A stretch of DNA of 64,000 nucleotides, from positions 434,001 through 498,000 of the forward strand of contig JBEWZL010000244.1 in the NCBI GenBank assembly GCA_045837725.1. Reading direction: 5' to 3'. The stretch is from Vermamoeba vermiformis. Its lineage: Eukaryota; Tubulinea; Echinamoebida. Below the pieces are notes generated by a model that worked only from the letters and a program-made list of their open reading frames with translations, was not told the DNA's origin and did not search any database. Position 1 is the first letter of the stretch, and every line of letters starts with the position of its first letter. Positions 35,430-47,521 of the stretch are shown here, piece by piece. Both the position numbers and the translations under genes were made by a program.

Positions 35430-36190
35430 GCGGTGCTGGTGCCGTTACATTCGAATTGCTCGTTTGTCCTTGATTGGTCTCGTGTCTTGGTGCTTCTACA
35501 CCGTAAGTAACAAAAATTGAATTTAAATCGTAGCATACAAGTCTGGGTTCCTATAATTGGATTTTTAAAGTTTACAACGAATTAGACATCGAATTTTCGG
35601 TTCGTGTCCAACGCGCTCTTTTAACGTAATTTGATAAAAATAGGCATTCGGCTTGTCGTTCTTCCCTGTCGGTATGATCAGAGGCCGTCGTCATTTGATG
35701 GACGAGAAGTGTCAGTACGATGAGAAAGCTGAAGACGCACGTGAGAAGGTCAAGTTTATCGATGACAAAAGAAGTCCAGACGTGACCAACAAGACCGTGA
35801 AAAGTTGTTGCGCCGTGAAAGGTTAGTAGACTATTCACGTATTACTGGGCACTATAGTACTAGTTCAGTAGCGCTCTTTACTTTCGTTCTGCAGATTCCA
35901 GCATTATTTAATTGTTCTAACTTTAGAGCACTGAGCCGTCGTGCGGATAGTGTCGAAGAGTCGGGTTGCTGCTACAAATGCTTGCAATGGTAGCGTCCTT
36001 TGACCTTTATCTTCGGCCTCATCTTTTTGCTCGTCACTCTGTTGATTGTCATGTCGACTGTTTTGACCGCCTTGGACGAGATTTTGAACTCATTCTGTAG
36101 GTCAAGTGGAGCTTCATTTTGTCGCATCCTCAGATCCTCAAGCCCAAACGACTCCAAATGGTGCTCAATTGAGTGGGCACGCAATCAGTC
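35430..36190 (+). pseudogene. decayed LMBD1/LMBRD1-like membrane protein fragment
   Basis: Pieces in several frames match the LMBD1 (lysosomal cobalamin transporter) family: a helix SLIGLVSWCFYTV joined to AFGLSFFPVGMIRGRRHL, a charged segment (DEKCQYDEKAEDAREKVKF, then RRDQQDREKLLRRE in another frame), and after an intron a helix RPLTFIFGLIFLLVTLLIV and LTALDEILNS. There is a one-base shift after FIDDK, an in-frame TAG just before RPLTF, and the later two thirds of the family are absent. Intron borders are still present (near 35512 and 35823), so it arose from a genomic copy, not from mRNA. It is probably a dead gene; the poly-T tract lies just upstream. Confidence 0.55.
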
Positions 36191-36327
36191 TCCTCGACAG
36201 AATCGAAGTTGCACAAGGTACGCTCAGTCATATTTTGCTGGAGATCTGAAGTCAGTACAATCGGTGCTGCACTGAATTTTATTGGCTAGTTGGAAGCTTC
36301 TTCCAACTACATCTTCATAATACCAAT

Positions 36328-38334
36328 TCATACAAGCAATTCTAGAAACAGTACAAGCAATACTGCTCCAAGAGTAAATGTGCTGGTGATCCTGCTAACG
36401 CCTGATACTGTTGTTGAAGGGCTAGTTGGCTCTGGGAGGACCACAATTGTGGGAGGCATGGGCTGATAGGGTGGAGGAGCAATGCCTGCAAGCCAACATT
36501 AATCAACATCAGATTCAAATATTTTTATGATGACTTACCTGATTTGGCTGAATCAATGAGCAGGTATAGCTCAGAGCCAATTCCCAAATCAGCTCCATCA
36601 GATCCAATGCCTTTCCAAGGACTGCTACTTTGAAGAAGCCACTTATTGTCAAAATTCACATCTGCAACTGTGGCAAGTTGAAATGTATTGCTTGGTGGAT
36701 TCTGATCAGTGCCAATGAGTCCATTGTGAAATAAATACTGATCCCCTAAGTACTGCTTAAGAATGGATGTACTATCCTTGTCAAAGCCAGTGTCATAGTC
36801 AGTAAAATCACCAGTAATTGCTCGAGTTTTGCCGAAGAAGATGTTGTCCTTGAAGTTAACATATTGTTTTGGTGCTTTGCTAGACAACAGTACTGTACTG
36901 TGCCTGTTGATGGTACTGTTTTCACGTGGAATGAATGTGTTGTGAATGAAGTCGACGAATAAATTATCGTGATGTAATCCAATCACTCGATTAGCTTCAA
37001 TTATATCCAAGAATAAATTGTTTCGAACCAAAATTCTTTGTGCACGTGAAATTGTTGTGTCGAAGAAAAAAGGTTGGTTCTTGTCAGTGGTCTGATAGGG
37101 AGGAAACCAAGATAGGCATTTTGAGCAGATGATCAATCCTATTGCAAGGTGTTAATGCATTCAAACAAGCTCGACAGTTAATACCTCCAGCACAGTTTTG
37201 AATTGTGTTGTTGCTGACAATGATGTCCTGCACAATTGCACTGGGATTTATTCCAGGCACCCAGCCAGGGAGCAATGGATTGGCAACTGATAGAATAACA
37301 GCAGAGTGCAGAGAATTTTCTACAATTCATTATCAATAAGCAATACTTGAATGGGTATGACGTACCAAGAACATTGCCATCTACCAGTACACGTTCGGCG
37401 TTTGAGAGTTGTACTAAGGGATAGGGTTTCCATGAGTCATCCCAAGTGGTCAATTTTGTCAATACATTTCCTCGAATTTCAATATCTGTAGCTACTTCGA
37501 ATGAGCCTGCAAACACGTTGTATCCAGAGCTGGCAATGAAATTGTTTACAACACGAATCACGGAGCCCGCCTTCACTTCAATGCCCATGCTAGCTGTAAT
37601 TGCAATGAGACAAAGTTCTCAAGTTATCTGCGTACCTCCACGGAAGAGCAGCTCCTCAAAATGTGAATTTACCACTCCAATCCAGTCTCCAGCAATGATT
37701 ATACCCTTCTTGATGTTATTAATTGCAGTACCGGACATGTAGCATTGATCAATAATGATGTGCGATGGCAACGATTCTCCGGATGAAATTGTAGTGTTGT
37801 CGCTGCCATACACACCAATGTGTACGATGCTCGGGGCCGTAGATCCAGCGCTGCGGAACTCAACTCCGCGTATTCTGTAGTACGAAGCACCAGGAGCAAC
37901 ACTAAGTACGAGTCCATTTGCTTGCAGTTGCGGGAGTACCACGTTGGCTGGATTTAGGCGAGTGTTCGGTGAAGGAAGCGAACTGACATCTTTAATACGA
38001 ATTGTAATATAACTACCAGCGTTGTTCTTGTTTGGCAAAATAAATGGACTGCCATTCGCCGTTGAATACACTTGCCCAGGATCGAGGCAAATTACGTCTC
38101 CTGGATTCGATGAGATTAAAAATAACTATCGAATATTCGTTTACCTGGTACTGCGCTTTCAATTGCGGATGAGAGTGCTCCTGGGGATGATAGAGGATTT
38201 ATGGTGCATTCCGCGCTATCCGAATTGGTTTCGAATAAATTCTCAGGCTGCTTCGGAACGAAAAATTCGGCCCGACAAATGTACGCAAGGCAGAATAAAC
38301 TGATGGCCAGCCGAATTGCGCTGGAAGAGTTCAT
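36328..38334 (-). CDS. secreted right-handed beta-helix surface protein
   Basis: Exons (minus): 38334-38145, 38100-37636, 37593-37366, 37286-36539, 36485-36328. The N-terminus has a signal peptide (IRLAISLFCLAYICRA). The body shows parallel beta-helix repeats (VNSHFEELLF, VRVVNNFIASSGYNVF-like, IEIRGNVLTKL, IIVSNNTIQNC, ILVRNNLFLDI). A Pro-rich stalk and a hydrophobic tail (FTLGAVLLVLFLELLV) suggest a GPI anchor. Within exon 4 the frame shifts once near 37115-37125, between NALTPCN and ICSKCLSW. The fold is that of pectate-lyase-like polysaccharide-binding or cleaving proteins, but no catalytic residues can be named. A cell-surface or extracellular-matrix role is inferred. Confidence 0.7.
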
Positions 38335-38648
38335 TCGTGGACTTGTGGTAATTATGACAACGTTTGTTTATAAAAACAGAACATTTTTGGACTGCGTAAC
38401 AGAAAACTTAAGCGAAATTTACACTGCGGTACCAAGGACCCGCTGTCTAAAGTTATTTATAGATTCCGCTTTTTCCGTCCGCTTATTTTATGCAATTTCA
38501 ATTCATGACCACGTTGCAGATGCGGCAAGTTATGCGATCTGTAATTAATCCAACGGTAGGAAATTCGTATAATTACTTTATTCGCTTCTACTTATAGTCT
38601 TTCAAATAGATTCTGTTCTTCGGCTTAATATCGGCGATATTTTGTCAG
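38335..38648. other. intergenic between divergent genes
   Basis: This 310-bp gap lies between the beta-helix gene (minus) and the bacterial-like gene (plus). A 5' exon for the latter might hide here, because its ORF is open upstream to a TTTGTCAG acceptor-like site at 38648, but I could not find a start exon. Confidence 0.3.
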
Positions 38649-38690
38649 CCGCAGTTCACTAAATTGCGGATTCAAAGTGTTGAATTGGCG

Positions 38691-40859
38691 ATGTATCCAC
38701 ATGGAATTCGCGTTCCGTATTCTGGCCAGTTGGAATCCGTTTCGTTTAGCGCCGGAGGACCCTTTTCGTGCGATTATGGCATCGGTCCGGAGCCTAATTC
38801 AGTTTGGATAAGAATTAACGGTGGATTAACTACAGTCACCGATTATCTTGCTCCAGACACGTACGAAGGTTGTCAAGGCATCTTTCGCATTGGTGGTCAA
38901 GATTATCCTTTTTCAGTAGAGTTGACAGTACATCACGGGGCGGCAGTTTCCGTTACAAATAACGCGGGAGTGGAGGACGCAGATTTGCCGCATTGTCAGC
39001 CTAAATCAGACAAACCACGAGTGTTTTATAGCGAGAATTGCCAAGAATCAGATTTGCGACCTGGTGGCTCCTTCAACATGCCTCAAATTGGCGGTAGCTA
39101 CCGCGATTCTTTTGGCACAAACATTCGCGTTCTTACGTACGGATCTGGCAACCACTACGCATCCATAACTCCTTTTAACCTGGACGAGACTCTTGTGCTG
39201 CTAGAGGATGCAATATACAGGGTGGCAGACGGCGTTAAGATGTACACTTACAAGCCCGACAACGTTTGTGGCCCTCAGTGTTGGTTCGACTTTGTTCCAG
39301 GGTATACCAACACCCTCACGTGCTATGATGAGACTTTACCGATCTACGGAGGAAATGCTAGAATCATGCGCTACACCTTGCCTGATACGTGCGAGAGCCC
39401 ACCTTGTGCAATTGACAGCGGCGTCGAGATATACAAAGCACCCGCGCCGTACAACCAACTCACAAAGGGCGGCACTTCGGGGCCCACGACTGATGGTTGG
39501 AATGTGTGGGGAGAGTCTACATGGATAGGTACCGAACAGCAGTACATCTGGCGAATCTGCGCTGCTAACCTGGCAGTTCCGCCAGGCATGGTAAACCCTA
39601 TTTGCTACTCGGACTTCAAAGGGCGAACAGGAATGGATTCGTTTGACTACGTGACAATAAGTAAGAGCTTTGACAAGTTTGGTATCCGACACATTCTTGC
39701 GGCGAGTGCAGATCCGACTGCTGGAGTTTTTGCCTTTTCGAAAGGAGATTCAGAGCTGACTTTCTACAGTAATGGGCTAGTACGAGGCGATTTCTTTAAT
39801 AACCGTCGTATGCGTCCAAAATGCGAAGATGGTGTAGAGGACGTCAACTTCTGCATGAGAACTCCTCACGGAGACACCCTCACTGCAGACGGCAATTCGT
39901 ACTTTGTAGGTGATGGAGGGCCACAAATTCCGTATGGCGGGGGACCTAATTCTTGGCGTCTATCAGGCGCTCGACCTGAAGAAGATGGAGGCAAGAAGTG
40001 GTACGTGGATGAAGAGCTCGGTGGGGGTCAGCAATATCTCGGAGGTTTTGGTGGCTACCTTGGCTGCGCTCTTTTCTCTCCGATCTGCGTTACAACGGAT
40101 TACAGTCTGTCTAGAGCCCCCACTGGTCTCGGAGGCTCTCCTAGTTCCTGTTCCGGCGGTGTGTGCACTCTTCGCACAAGTTCCGATCACACGTTTTCAG
40201 TTGGTCAAGAGATTCTGATTGGAGCAAACACAGTCGGAATAACTCCGGGAACGGTAGCAACAATAGCTAGCGTACCTAGCTCAACATCTCTTACGTTTTC
40301 AAGCTCGGTAGTTGGCGAGGGAAATAGCGGATGGATTATTCTTAACCAGAAACTTGATTCCAATCCCGGAAATGAGTTGGCAGTAGTTCGCAAATTTGGC
40401 AGCCTTGGCGTTCAAATACACAGATTTGCCGATGTTCGTACAGTGTCATATTTTGGATATGGCGATTATCCCAAGCCTTGCATATCGCCCAGCGGACGCT
40501 ACGTTCTTTGGGGAGCCAACAACGGTATTCCAGGAGTGGGGTACGCGCTGATCGCAGAAACTGGACTCGGCACGCCTCCAACTTCTTCTCATTTCAACTC
40601 TTCTGACACCTCCGTATCCGTTCAACCCTCATCCTCGGAGTTACAATTCACTCTGAACATACCAGATCCAACCAAGACTTGCACATTGCGAGTTTCCGAA
40701 AACATCAGTTTGCGAGGAGGCAACTTGAAGACACAGTCTGTGCCATCCGGATCGTCGCAACAAACCCTTACGGTCAGCGGCCTTCAAAGTGGCACCCAGC
40801 ATTATTGGAGAGCGCAGTGTGGAGTCCACATTGCCGCAGGAACGGTAAATACCTTGTAA
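38691..40859 (+). CDS. large intronless protein of bacterial appearance
   Basis: The longest uninterrupted ORF of the window, over 720 residues with no intron in a region where most genes have 5-20. First ATG at 38691; the frame is open further to 38649. The N-terminus is BACON/Ig-like (GIRVPYSGQLESVSFSAGG, FSCDYGIGP). The middle is Gly- and Cys-rich and may be a beta-propeller (DETLVLLEDAIYRVADGVKM; CISPSGRYVLWGANN). The C-terminus is fibronectin-III-like (LTVSGLQSGTQHYWRAQCG). By eye the base composition is more GC-rich than its neighbours. No signal peptide is visible unless an upstream exon exists. It resembles secreted proteins of environmental bacteria; horizontal transfer is inferred, function unknown. 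Confidence 0.65.
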   Translation: MYPHGIRVPYSGQLESVSFSAGGPFSCDYGIGPEPNSVWIRINGGLTTVTDYLAPDTYEGCQGIFRIGGQDYPFSVELTVHHGAAVSVTNNAGVEDADLPHCQPKSDKPRVFYSENCQESDLRPGGSFNMPQIGGSYRDSFGTNIRVLTYGSGNHYASITPFNLDETLVLLEDAIYRVADGVKMYTYKPDNVCGPQCWFDFVPGYTNTLTCYDETLPIYGGNARIMRYTLPDTCESPPCAIDSGVEIYKAPAPYNQLTKGGTSGPTTDGWNVWGESTWIGTEQQYIWRICAANLAVPPGMVNPICYSDFKGRTGMDSFDYVTISKSFDKFGIRHILAASADPTAGVFAFSKGDSELTFYSNGLVRGDFFNNRRMRPKCEDGVEDVNFCMRTPHGDTLTADGNSYFVGDGGPQIPYGGGPNSWRLSGARPEEDGGKKWYVDEELGGGQQYLGGFGGYLGCALFSPICVTTDYSLSRAPTGLGGSPSSCSGGVCTLRTSSDHTFSVGQEILIGANTVGITPGTVATIASVPSSTSLTFSSSVVGEGNSGWIILNQKLDSNPGNELAVVRKFGSLGVQIHRFADVRTVSYFGYGDYPKPCISPSGRYVLWGANNGIPGVGYALIAETGLGTPPTSSHFNSSDTSVSVQPSSSELQFTLNIPDPTKTCTLRVSENISLRGGNLKTQSVPSGSSQQTLTVSGLQSGTQHYWRAQCGVHIAAGTVNTL

Positions 40860-41520
40860 TAGTACTGTTCGGTAAACTGGTATTTTGCGTCGAGAAAATT
40901 GTTGTTTAGAAGCCCACGTTTGATAAATAAACAATGCCTTGTCATTAAAGGCTTATTAATGTGTGTCCCTACAAGGCTAAGCTGAAATCAAGGAACGGCG
41001 GTGGTTCCAACAAAAAATACAATTTGAATTTTTTTGTCCGTTACAGATCAAGTGCACGCTTCACGAGATAAACAAAGTAATAGATGTATGCATCACGGTC
41101 CATTTGCTATAAGAAGCTGAAGCACTTCTTGTCAAAACCAAACGTAAAACAAAGCAGATGTTTGCAACGGAGGTGGAAAGCGACAGGTTCGATACACAAT
41201 TCCAGAAATAATTTAACAAAATTAATGGAGAATTATCATGAATTATAGAGGCTGCTAAACGTGTTTCTAAACGAGATGCAGAATTATTGTCAATGTCACT
41301 CGCAGAGGTAATCAAACCAGTTAGTTCCGCCTAAATACAATCAAATTATATTATTTAATGACGATTATTGGTACTTATATATTATTTGGACGATATGCAG
41401 TGGATAAGCTGTATGATCACGACTCGAACCACTGGTCGTCCTTATACGCACTAATAATGATCTATTAATTGTATATATTCACCTACATAATATTTTATAT
41501 CTTTGGTATTGACATCCGTT
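40860..41520. other. gene-poor stretch
   Basis: 660 bp between two plus-strand genes. It probably includes the 3' UTR of the intronless gene (AATAAACAATG near 40924) and the promoter and missing first exon of GatA. No other gene is supported. Confidence 0.35.
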
Positions 41521-44264
41521 TCGAAGGCACGAGATGCGCTGTTGGATGGCAAAACTACATCCAAAGAGCTCGTGGAAGCTAGTCTCCGCATGATTGAACG
41601 CACTCAACCATTATACAACCACTATATATCCGTACAAAAGGAGCAAAGCCTTAAAGCCGCAGATGAGTTCGACCAAAAAAGATTAAAAGGTACACATTAA
41701 TCTCGAAAAGTTGAGCTTCCATAATCTTCGTCTAGAACAAAACATTTAAATTTTTTTATTTGTTTATCTCATGTCTAACACATGCCACAGGGCATAAAGT
41801 AGGGCGTTTGGCTGGCTTGCCTATCGCGGTCAAAGACAACTTTGCCGTAAAAGACACGCCGACAACATGCGCCTCGAAAATGTTGCAAAGTAAGTCAGAG
41901 TTACCCTAAATACGACTATATATCATATATATATGTTATATATAATATACTACTATTATAATGCAGTACGAGCTATTGGCCATAATTTCGGCATATTATT
42001 TGTTATCGACTTTATACCTTTAATACGATTAAATGGCCGGCTGTTTGACCTCTTATTTGTAGACTTCATCGCGCCATATGACGCAACAGTAGTGGACAGA
42101 TTAAAGCAGCAAGGCGGCATTATGTTGGGCAAAACAAACATGGACGAGTTCGCCATGGGGTATGTCTCGCCTAAACACATAAATCAACGGCTAAACTCAT
42201 GCGTGGAATGCTTCTACCTCGTGCTAATACTCGCTTGTACAGGTCAGACACGATTTACTCGGTCAACGGCCCCACGATCAATCCGTGGTCCACGGCCGAG
42301 AAGAAGTATGTCGCGGGTGGTTCATCTGGTGGCAGCGCTGTGGCAGTCGCAAGTCACACGTGCTATGGGTAAGACGACTACGTAGACCTCGTTAACGCTG
42401 TCTAGAGTATACTTTTGACATTTTCGTGCTCGGTCTTTTACGCCTGGCACGACCCATTCATGAACGGAGAAAAGATGCAAATTTTTTCTTTTTGAATGGC
42501 ACAGAAGTACTTTATAGCCTTAGCAAATAATATAACACGTATACTTTCTATAATAAGGAGAAATCTCTAACTGACTTGTTTTGGACAGAGCTTTAGGATC
42601 GGATACGGGTGGATCGGTCAGACTGCCAGCAAGCTTCACTGGTTTAGTAGGCTTGAAGCCTAGTTATGGCCGCACGAGTAGATATGGTTTGGTTGCATAT
42701 GGATCGAGTTTGGACTGCCCCGCTCTCTTCAGTAAAACTGTCCAAGATTCGGCGATCTTGCTCGGTAAGTCATAGTTCGAAGGGACGCGTCATAGTTGTC
42801 CAAATTAACTATGACACAATCCGAGACTTACATGTGTATTCCAGATGTTATTTCCGGCGAAGATCCGTTAGATTCAACATCCGTTCCCGCTAAAGCAGAG
42901 ACCCAATTCGAAAATAACCTTAAGAATGTGAAAGACCTTCGCGGTGTGCGCGTAGGAATTCCATCGGTAAGTATATTGCGTGCTAAGCACTATGAATCTT
43001 TGATCTCGAACAAGTAGCATCCAGCTACGTCTTTTACCTATCATTTACTGAATATCCATCGTGCAAAACATTTATTATTACATTCCTTACCGTTGTCAAC
43101 AGGAATACAACGTAGCAGAGCTATCGGACGACATCCGGCAGTACTGGAAGGACGGCGCGAGTTGGCTGAAGTCACATGGCGCTGAACTCGTAGAAGTATC
43201 ATTACCTCACACAAACCTCGTAAGTGATGACGATCTATAAGCACTTAAAGGCCAGAACAATGCCATGAAACTTTGTGCCAATCTGACACGATCTTTAGGC
43301 ACTTTCGGCTTACTATATAATTGCACCGGCTGAGGCTAGCTCTAACTTGGCCCGATACGATGGCGTTCGATATGGTAAGTGACCACTCGTTGCGTGTTAT
43401 ACGTAATATTTGGTCTGCATCTGTGCGCGTGATCTGATGTCACTAATAGGTCACCGAACGCAAGAAGATTGTGCCACTATAAAAGAAATGATCACAAAAT
43501 CAAGGACAGAAGGCTTTGGCTCTGAAGTTCAACGCCGCATTATTGTAGGAACATTTGCTCTATCGCGCAAGTAAGTTTCGGATGGCGGTTAACTTCGACT
43601 AACTGCGAAAATTAAATCAATAATTTCTCGTGCGCTGTTATGTATTTAACTATTATACTAATAATTTATCCCAATAGATCTTATGAAAGCTATTACAAGA
43701 AAGCGCTGGAAATTCGAAGGCTCGTACTAAACGACTTTCAAGCGGTGTTCCGAAGCAAAGAAAATCCTTCAGGTGTTGATGTATTACTTGCCCCCACTGC
43801 CCCTAGCTCGGCAGGTGAGCTGAAGAATGCATTAGAGAAGACAAAACAAAATCCGGTTGATCTCTACTTGATGGATGTCATGACTATTCCCGCCAACATG
43901 GCCGGTAAGTTAAATAATTATTTTCGATGCGGACAGCACTAGTGAGTTTTCCGAACCCCAATCAGTAAATTTATTTAGCCATCCACGGAAATTGTTCCGA
44001 GAGAACAATTCTAAATTGCTAAATAGGTTCAACGCGATCTAATTTTACGCTGCGATTCGCAATGCCAATCAATTCAATCTCCTCATATCTCGCTATTATT
44101 ACATAGGAATTCCCGCAATGTCGGTGCCCTACCAACTTTCTACTGCGAATTTACCCGTCGGTCTACAGCTGATGGCGAATTACTTCGACGAAGATATGCT
44201 GTTCAAAGTTGGATCTATTTTGGAGAAGCCTTGGTCCAGGAAGAGCCCGACCATGCCAGAATAA
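41503..44264 (+). CDS. gatA: glutamyl-tRNA(Gln) amidotransferase subunit A
   Basis: Exons: about 41503-41689, 41791-41889, 42063-42159, 42243-42368, 42589-42764, 42845-42966, 43103-43219, 43299-43374, 43450-43570, 43678-43904, 44107-44264. The amidase-signature catalytic set is complete: Lys in AVKDNF, cis-Ser in GGSSGGSA, nucleophile Ser in [26 protein letters not shown] and PTAPSSA also fit. GatA releases ammonia from glutamine for the GatCAB complex that converts Glu-tRNA(Gln) to Gln-tRNA(Gln); in eukaryotes it acts in mitochondria. The start is uncertain: the first exon has no good in-frame ATG before Met of RMIERTQP, so an upstream exon with a targeting peptide is likely. The exon before 42063 is preceded by an intron of about 170 nt that contains an unrelated open frame. 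Confidence 0.85.
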
Positions 44265-45601
44265 ACGCCCAGAGTTCACACACGTAAGCGGAAAACTATG
44301 GAAAAGATTTAGCGCACGCTTTTGCAAACCGTAAAATTTATTTCCGACCAATCTCGGTATATATGATTCATAGATGGTTGTAAGACTGGAACGATTCATG
44401 TTCTAACCCGTTGCAAAGCGCGCATTCAATCAATCGGCATTTGCCGAAACGAAAATTCTGATCGGATTTAATGGTCGCATATCAGCATTTTGAACTCCAA
44501 TAACCTTCCATCTCACAATTTGGCCAAGTATATTAATCACATAGCCTAAATAAGTGGCGTATACTCAAGGGCAAGTTCCTTTGCCATATTTCAGTGAACA
44601 TTAGCGCATTTCACTGAATGTGTGAACTGAATGATGCGTTGTTTGAAAATATAAGCCTTTCTTTCAAGCAACGGTCCGATATATTCTGGAAATGTCTTAA
44701 CCTTATTAAGCTATCACTTCCCTCCCAACATGAGTCGAATAAGACTCCAGCGTGGGACTGAATCCACGCGAAAACGAATCATTTCAGAACAGCAATCATT
44801 ACCGTTCTGAACGACATGATAGATTTCCGTACCAGCATTCCAAAATAAGTATTCGTACCGACCGTAAAAGGTTGTCGTTGCATTTATCGTAGGTCGGTCA
44901 CGCGCAACCAACTCAGTTCCACATAAGGAAAAACATTTACTCTTTTTATCAAGAAAACTTATACGATAAATCGTTCGCAAGATTCTCTCGTTGAGATGCT
45001 CTTACATCATCATAATAACGATACAGAAGTGCTTGATCCCAAAAAATTGTTGAAAGACAAAATTTCCGGATCTTACAGCATCGTAGCGATGTCACCTGAC
45101 CTCATTAAACTACTGGCCGGGTACGGCTGAATTCAACGCACTACAAAGCGAGAAAATGAGGTAGATAGTTGCTACTACCTGTCATTCATGTCACAAAAAA
45201 TTGAACGAAAGAGTGTCTAAAACCGATTCACACCTGCTTGGATCTGACTTCAAACACCTCCGAAACAATGCCAAGCCATCAGGTATGCTCTTATCTACAT
45301 CAATCAATTAGTTTTCAACGCAAATCAGCTCTGCCGATAATTTAACACTTCGGATTTAGGTCGCGCAACTCACCGTGGGCATTAGATTGATAGAGAATAC
45401 TATCCAGGCGATTGATGGAGATATTAAATGCTTACTCTGAAGCAGTGGAACCATCACGTGCCTGTCATTTCGTCAGAAACAGATAAAAGCGCATGCACGA
45501 GAACAACTAATTGATTAAAAATTTAGTTGTGGTGAACACACGAGGGAAACAAACTTCAAGAGAAAAATATCAGTATCTCTTCTCACGTTTACGTATCAAC
45601 A
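44265..45601. other. gene-poor stretch with one orphan ORF
   Basis: 1.3 kb with no recognisable gene. One minus-strand open frame (44714-44980; for example TTFYGRYEYLFWNAGTEIY) looks protein-like but has no family match and no obvious partners. The sequence from 44990 to 45600 is full of short, non-overlapping frames and may be 5' UTR or decayed DNA. Confidence 0.3.
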
Positions 45602-47521
45602 ATGAGCTGCGCTAACCACGACGAAGTAAGTCTAAGCTTTGAAATCAAAGTGCTCATGATTGAAAAGTACCCGGAAGCGTGCAAGATCTAACGTCAAATC
45701 ATTGTTTAGAGCAAGAGAAAGATTAAATCTGTCTCTATCAGAGTAAGTTGGCTGACTACACGAACAACTGGTTCAAAATTTATTAACGGCGTTGATGCAG
45801 AGCGAAGACAAATGTTTCTGCTGCCGCTCATCCAGCGGTCAATTAGTGAGCTGCAGCTTTTGCCCAAAATCATTCCACGCTGCGTGCTTGCCTGCAGGAA
45901 TCAGCACTACCAAGCCGAGATGGTAATTACCCTTTTGGTTACAAAAATAACTTCGTTCACAACTTGCGAATTTTCCACGAGATTTGTTGTTGACGGAATG
46001 CACGCAAGGAATAATTATCCACTTTAAGTAAAATGTTACGTCGCTACCATTTTAACTAATCGGCTTACGTAAACTAGGGGCTGCCCGAGCCACAAGTGCT
46101 CTGTCTGCGGTATGGGAACATCCAAGGGACGAGGCAAACTTTACAGATGCGTTGGTTGCCCTCTCGCTTGGTGCTAGTAAGTCTTATCATTTAATTAAAT
46201 CCACGATTTTTATGCGAATTTTAATCGCGTTGTAATTTTCTGCCTCCCTAAGATCGATCTGAATCGCGAATCTAACTCCTTTCTATTTAGTGATCATTTA
46301 GAAAAAGAACACAAGCCATACAACGGTAACCCCTTCGAGTCCCTTGGTCTCAGAGTCGGAAGCTACGCGTTTGTCTTCTGCGCTCGCTGTCGGGTATGTC
46401 TTTTAGAAATGAAACTACCGAGATTTCAATAGGAAACTCGTCTGATAAATATCTCAGCTGCGAGATACGTTTTTCAATAACGGATCTAAAGTTTTGCCTT
46501 TATTTCGATCAAATTAGCGAAGGCGCAGTGAAATTCTGGTCACCTTGCTTTTCGTTCAAACATTGCTCTAATTTTTTCCGGCGCATCTAGGAGGATACCG
46601 ATGTTCGCATGGAAATGCACAATTTGGAAGAAGAGTTGCTTGAATCAGGCTCAGAAGAAGAGAGATCATGCAAGAGAATGAAAAATGCTCGCGGTCAAGC
46701 CAAAAAGGCTCGTCGCACTTATCCCGACCAACAATTAGTAGATGAAGTGAAAAGATTTATGAAAGAATACAGCAAATTGCAAAAAGATGTCGCTCAAGAT
46801 ATTGGTGCAAGGTTAGTACTCATTACACATTATTGTCGGCATGAATACCGTATTAACCATTCCGAATCGCAAAATTGAACTAACGGAATTTCTTTTGTAG
46901 TGAAAGCGTTTTGTCTCAATATATGCACGGTGTTCAACGATCAAACGGCTGGAATGTTCTCGAAAATAAGTTGATTGAATGGATGGAAGCTGTCAAGGCG
47001 GCTGAAGTTCCCGCCGCTCCTTTACCCGCTTCACCAAACAGAAAACGGAAGTTCTCCGAAGTGGCAGGAAAGTTCGACGGCGTAGATAGCCCTAGAGAAT
47101 CGTACTATTCAGACTCTGATTTCTCAACCTCGCCAAACCACGATCAAGTCTACGTCCAACCAACAACTTACCAAACCCCAGCCGCTATTCCCACTCAACC
47201 CCCCAACCTCAATATTATCAAGCCCAAGCACAACCCATGCAAGCTCAACAACGACCGCAACAACAGTCGCAACAAGCTTACAATTACATGCAACAATTTT
47301 GGGCTAGCCAAACTATGCCCGCTGTTCGCGCGTCATTTGGCCACGGTACAAATGCTCCTGCTTATTCTTACTATCCTCAAGAGTCAGCTTATTATTACGA
47401 ATCTATGATGCACCAGCAACAACCAGTTTCACACCACTCCCACTGGATGCCGACTGAACACAATTTTCCTCAACCCATCACCGCTACTACCCGTGATGGT
47501 CAATCAGTCTATTATCTATGA
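45602..47521 (+). CDS. PHD-type zinc finger and helix-turn-helix nuclear protein
   Basis: Exons: 45602-45625, 45801-45922, 46078-46176, 46291-46393, 46591-46811, 46901-47521. The Cys/His-rich part (KCFCCRSSSGQLVSCSFCPK, FHAACL, GCPSHKCSVCG, GRGKLYRCVGCPLAWCYDHL, FCARC) matches the paired PHD/C5HCH fingers of NSD-like chromatin proteins. After a basic linker comes a helical segment (LQKDVAQDIGA-SESVLSQYMHG-NGWNVLENKLIEWM) resembling a lambda-repressor-type HTH. The C-terminus is Gln/Tyr-rich. Its frame shifts once at a run of six C (about 47196-47201), where PTQPP goes over to PQPQYYQAQAQPM; an indel in this homopolymer would restore continuity. A chromatin or transcription role is inferred. 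Confidence 0.7.

Noticed and set aside
39208-40934. Extra ORFs in both strands of the intronless gene
   Set aside because: They are shadows due to its higher GC content and lack of stops.
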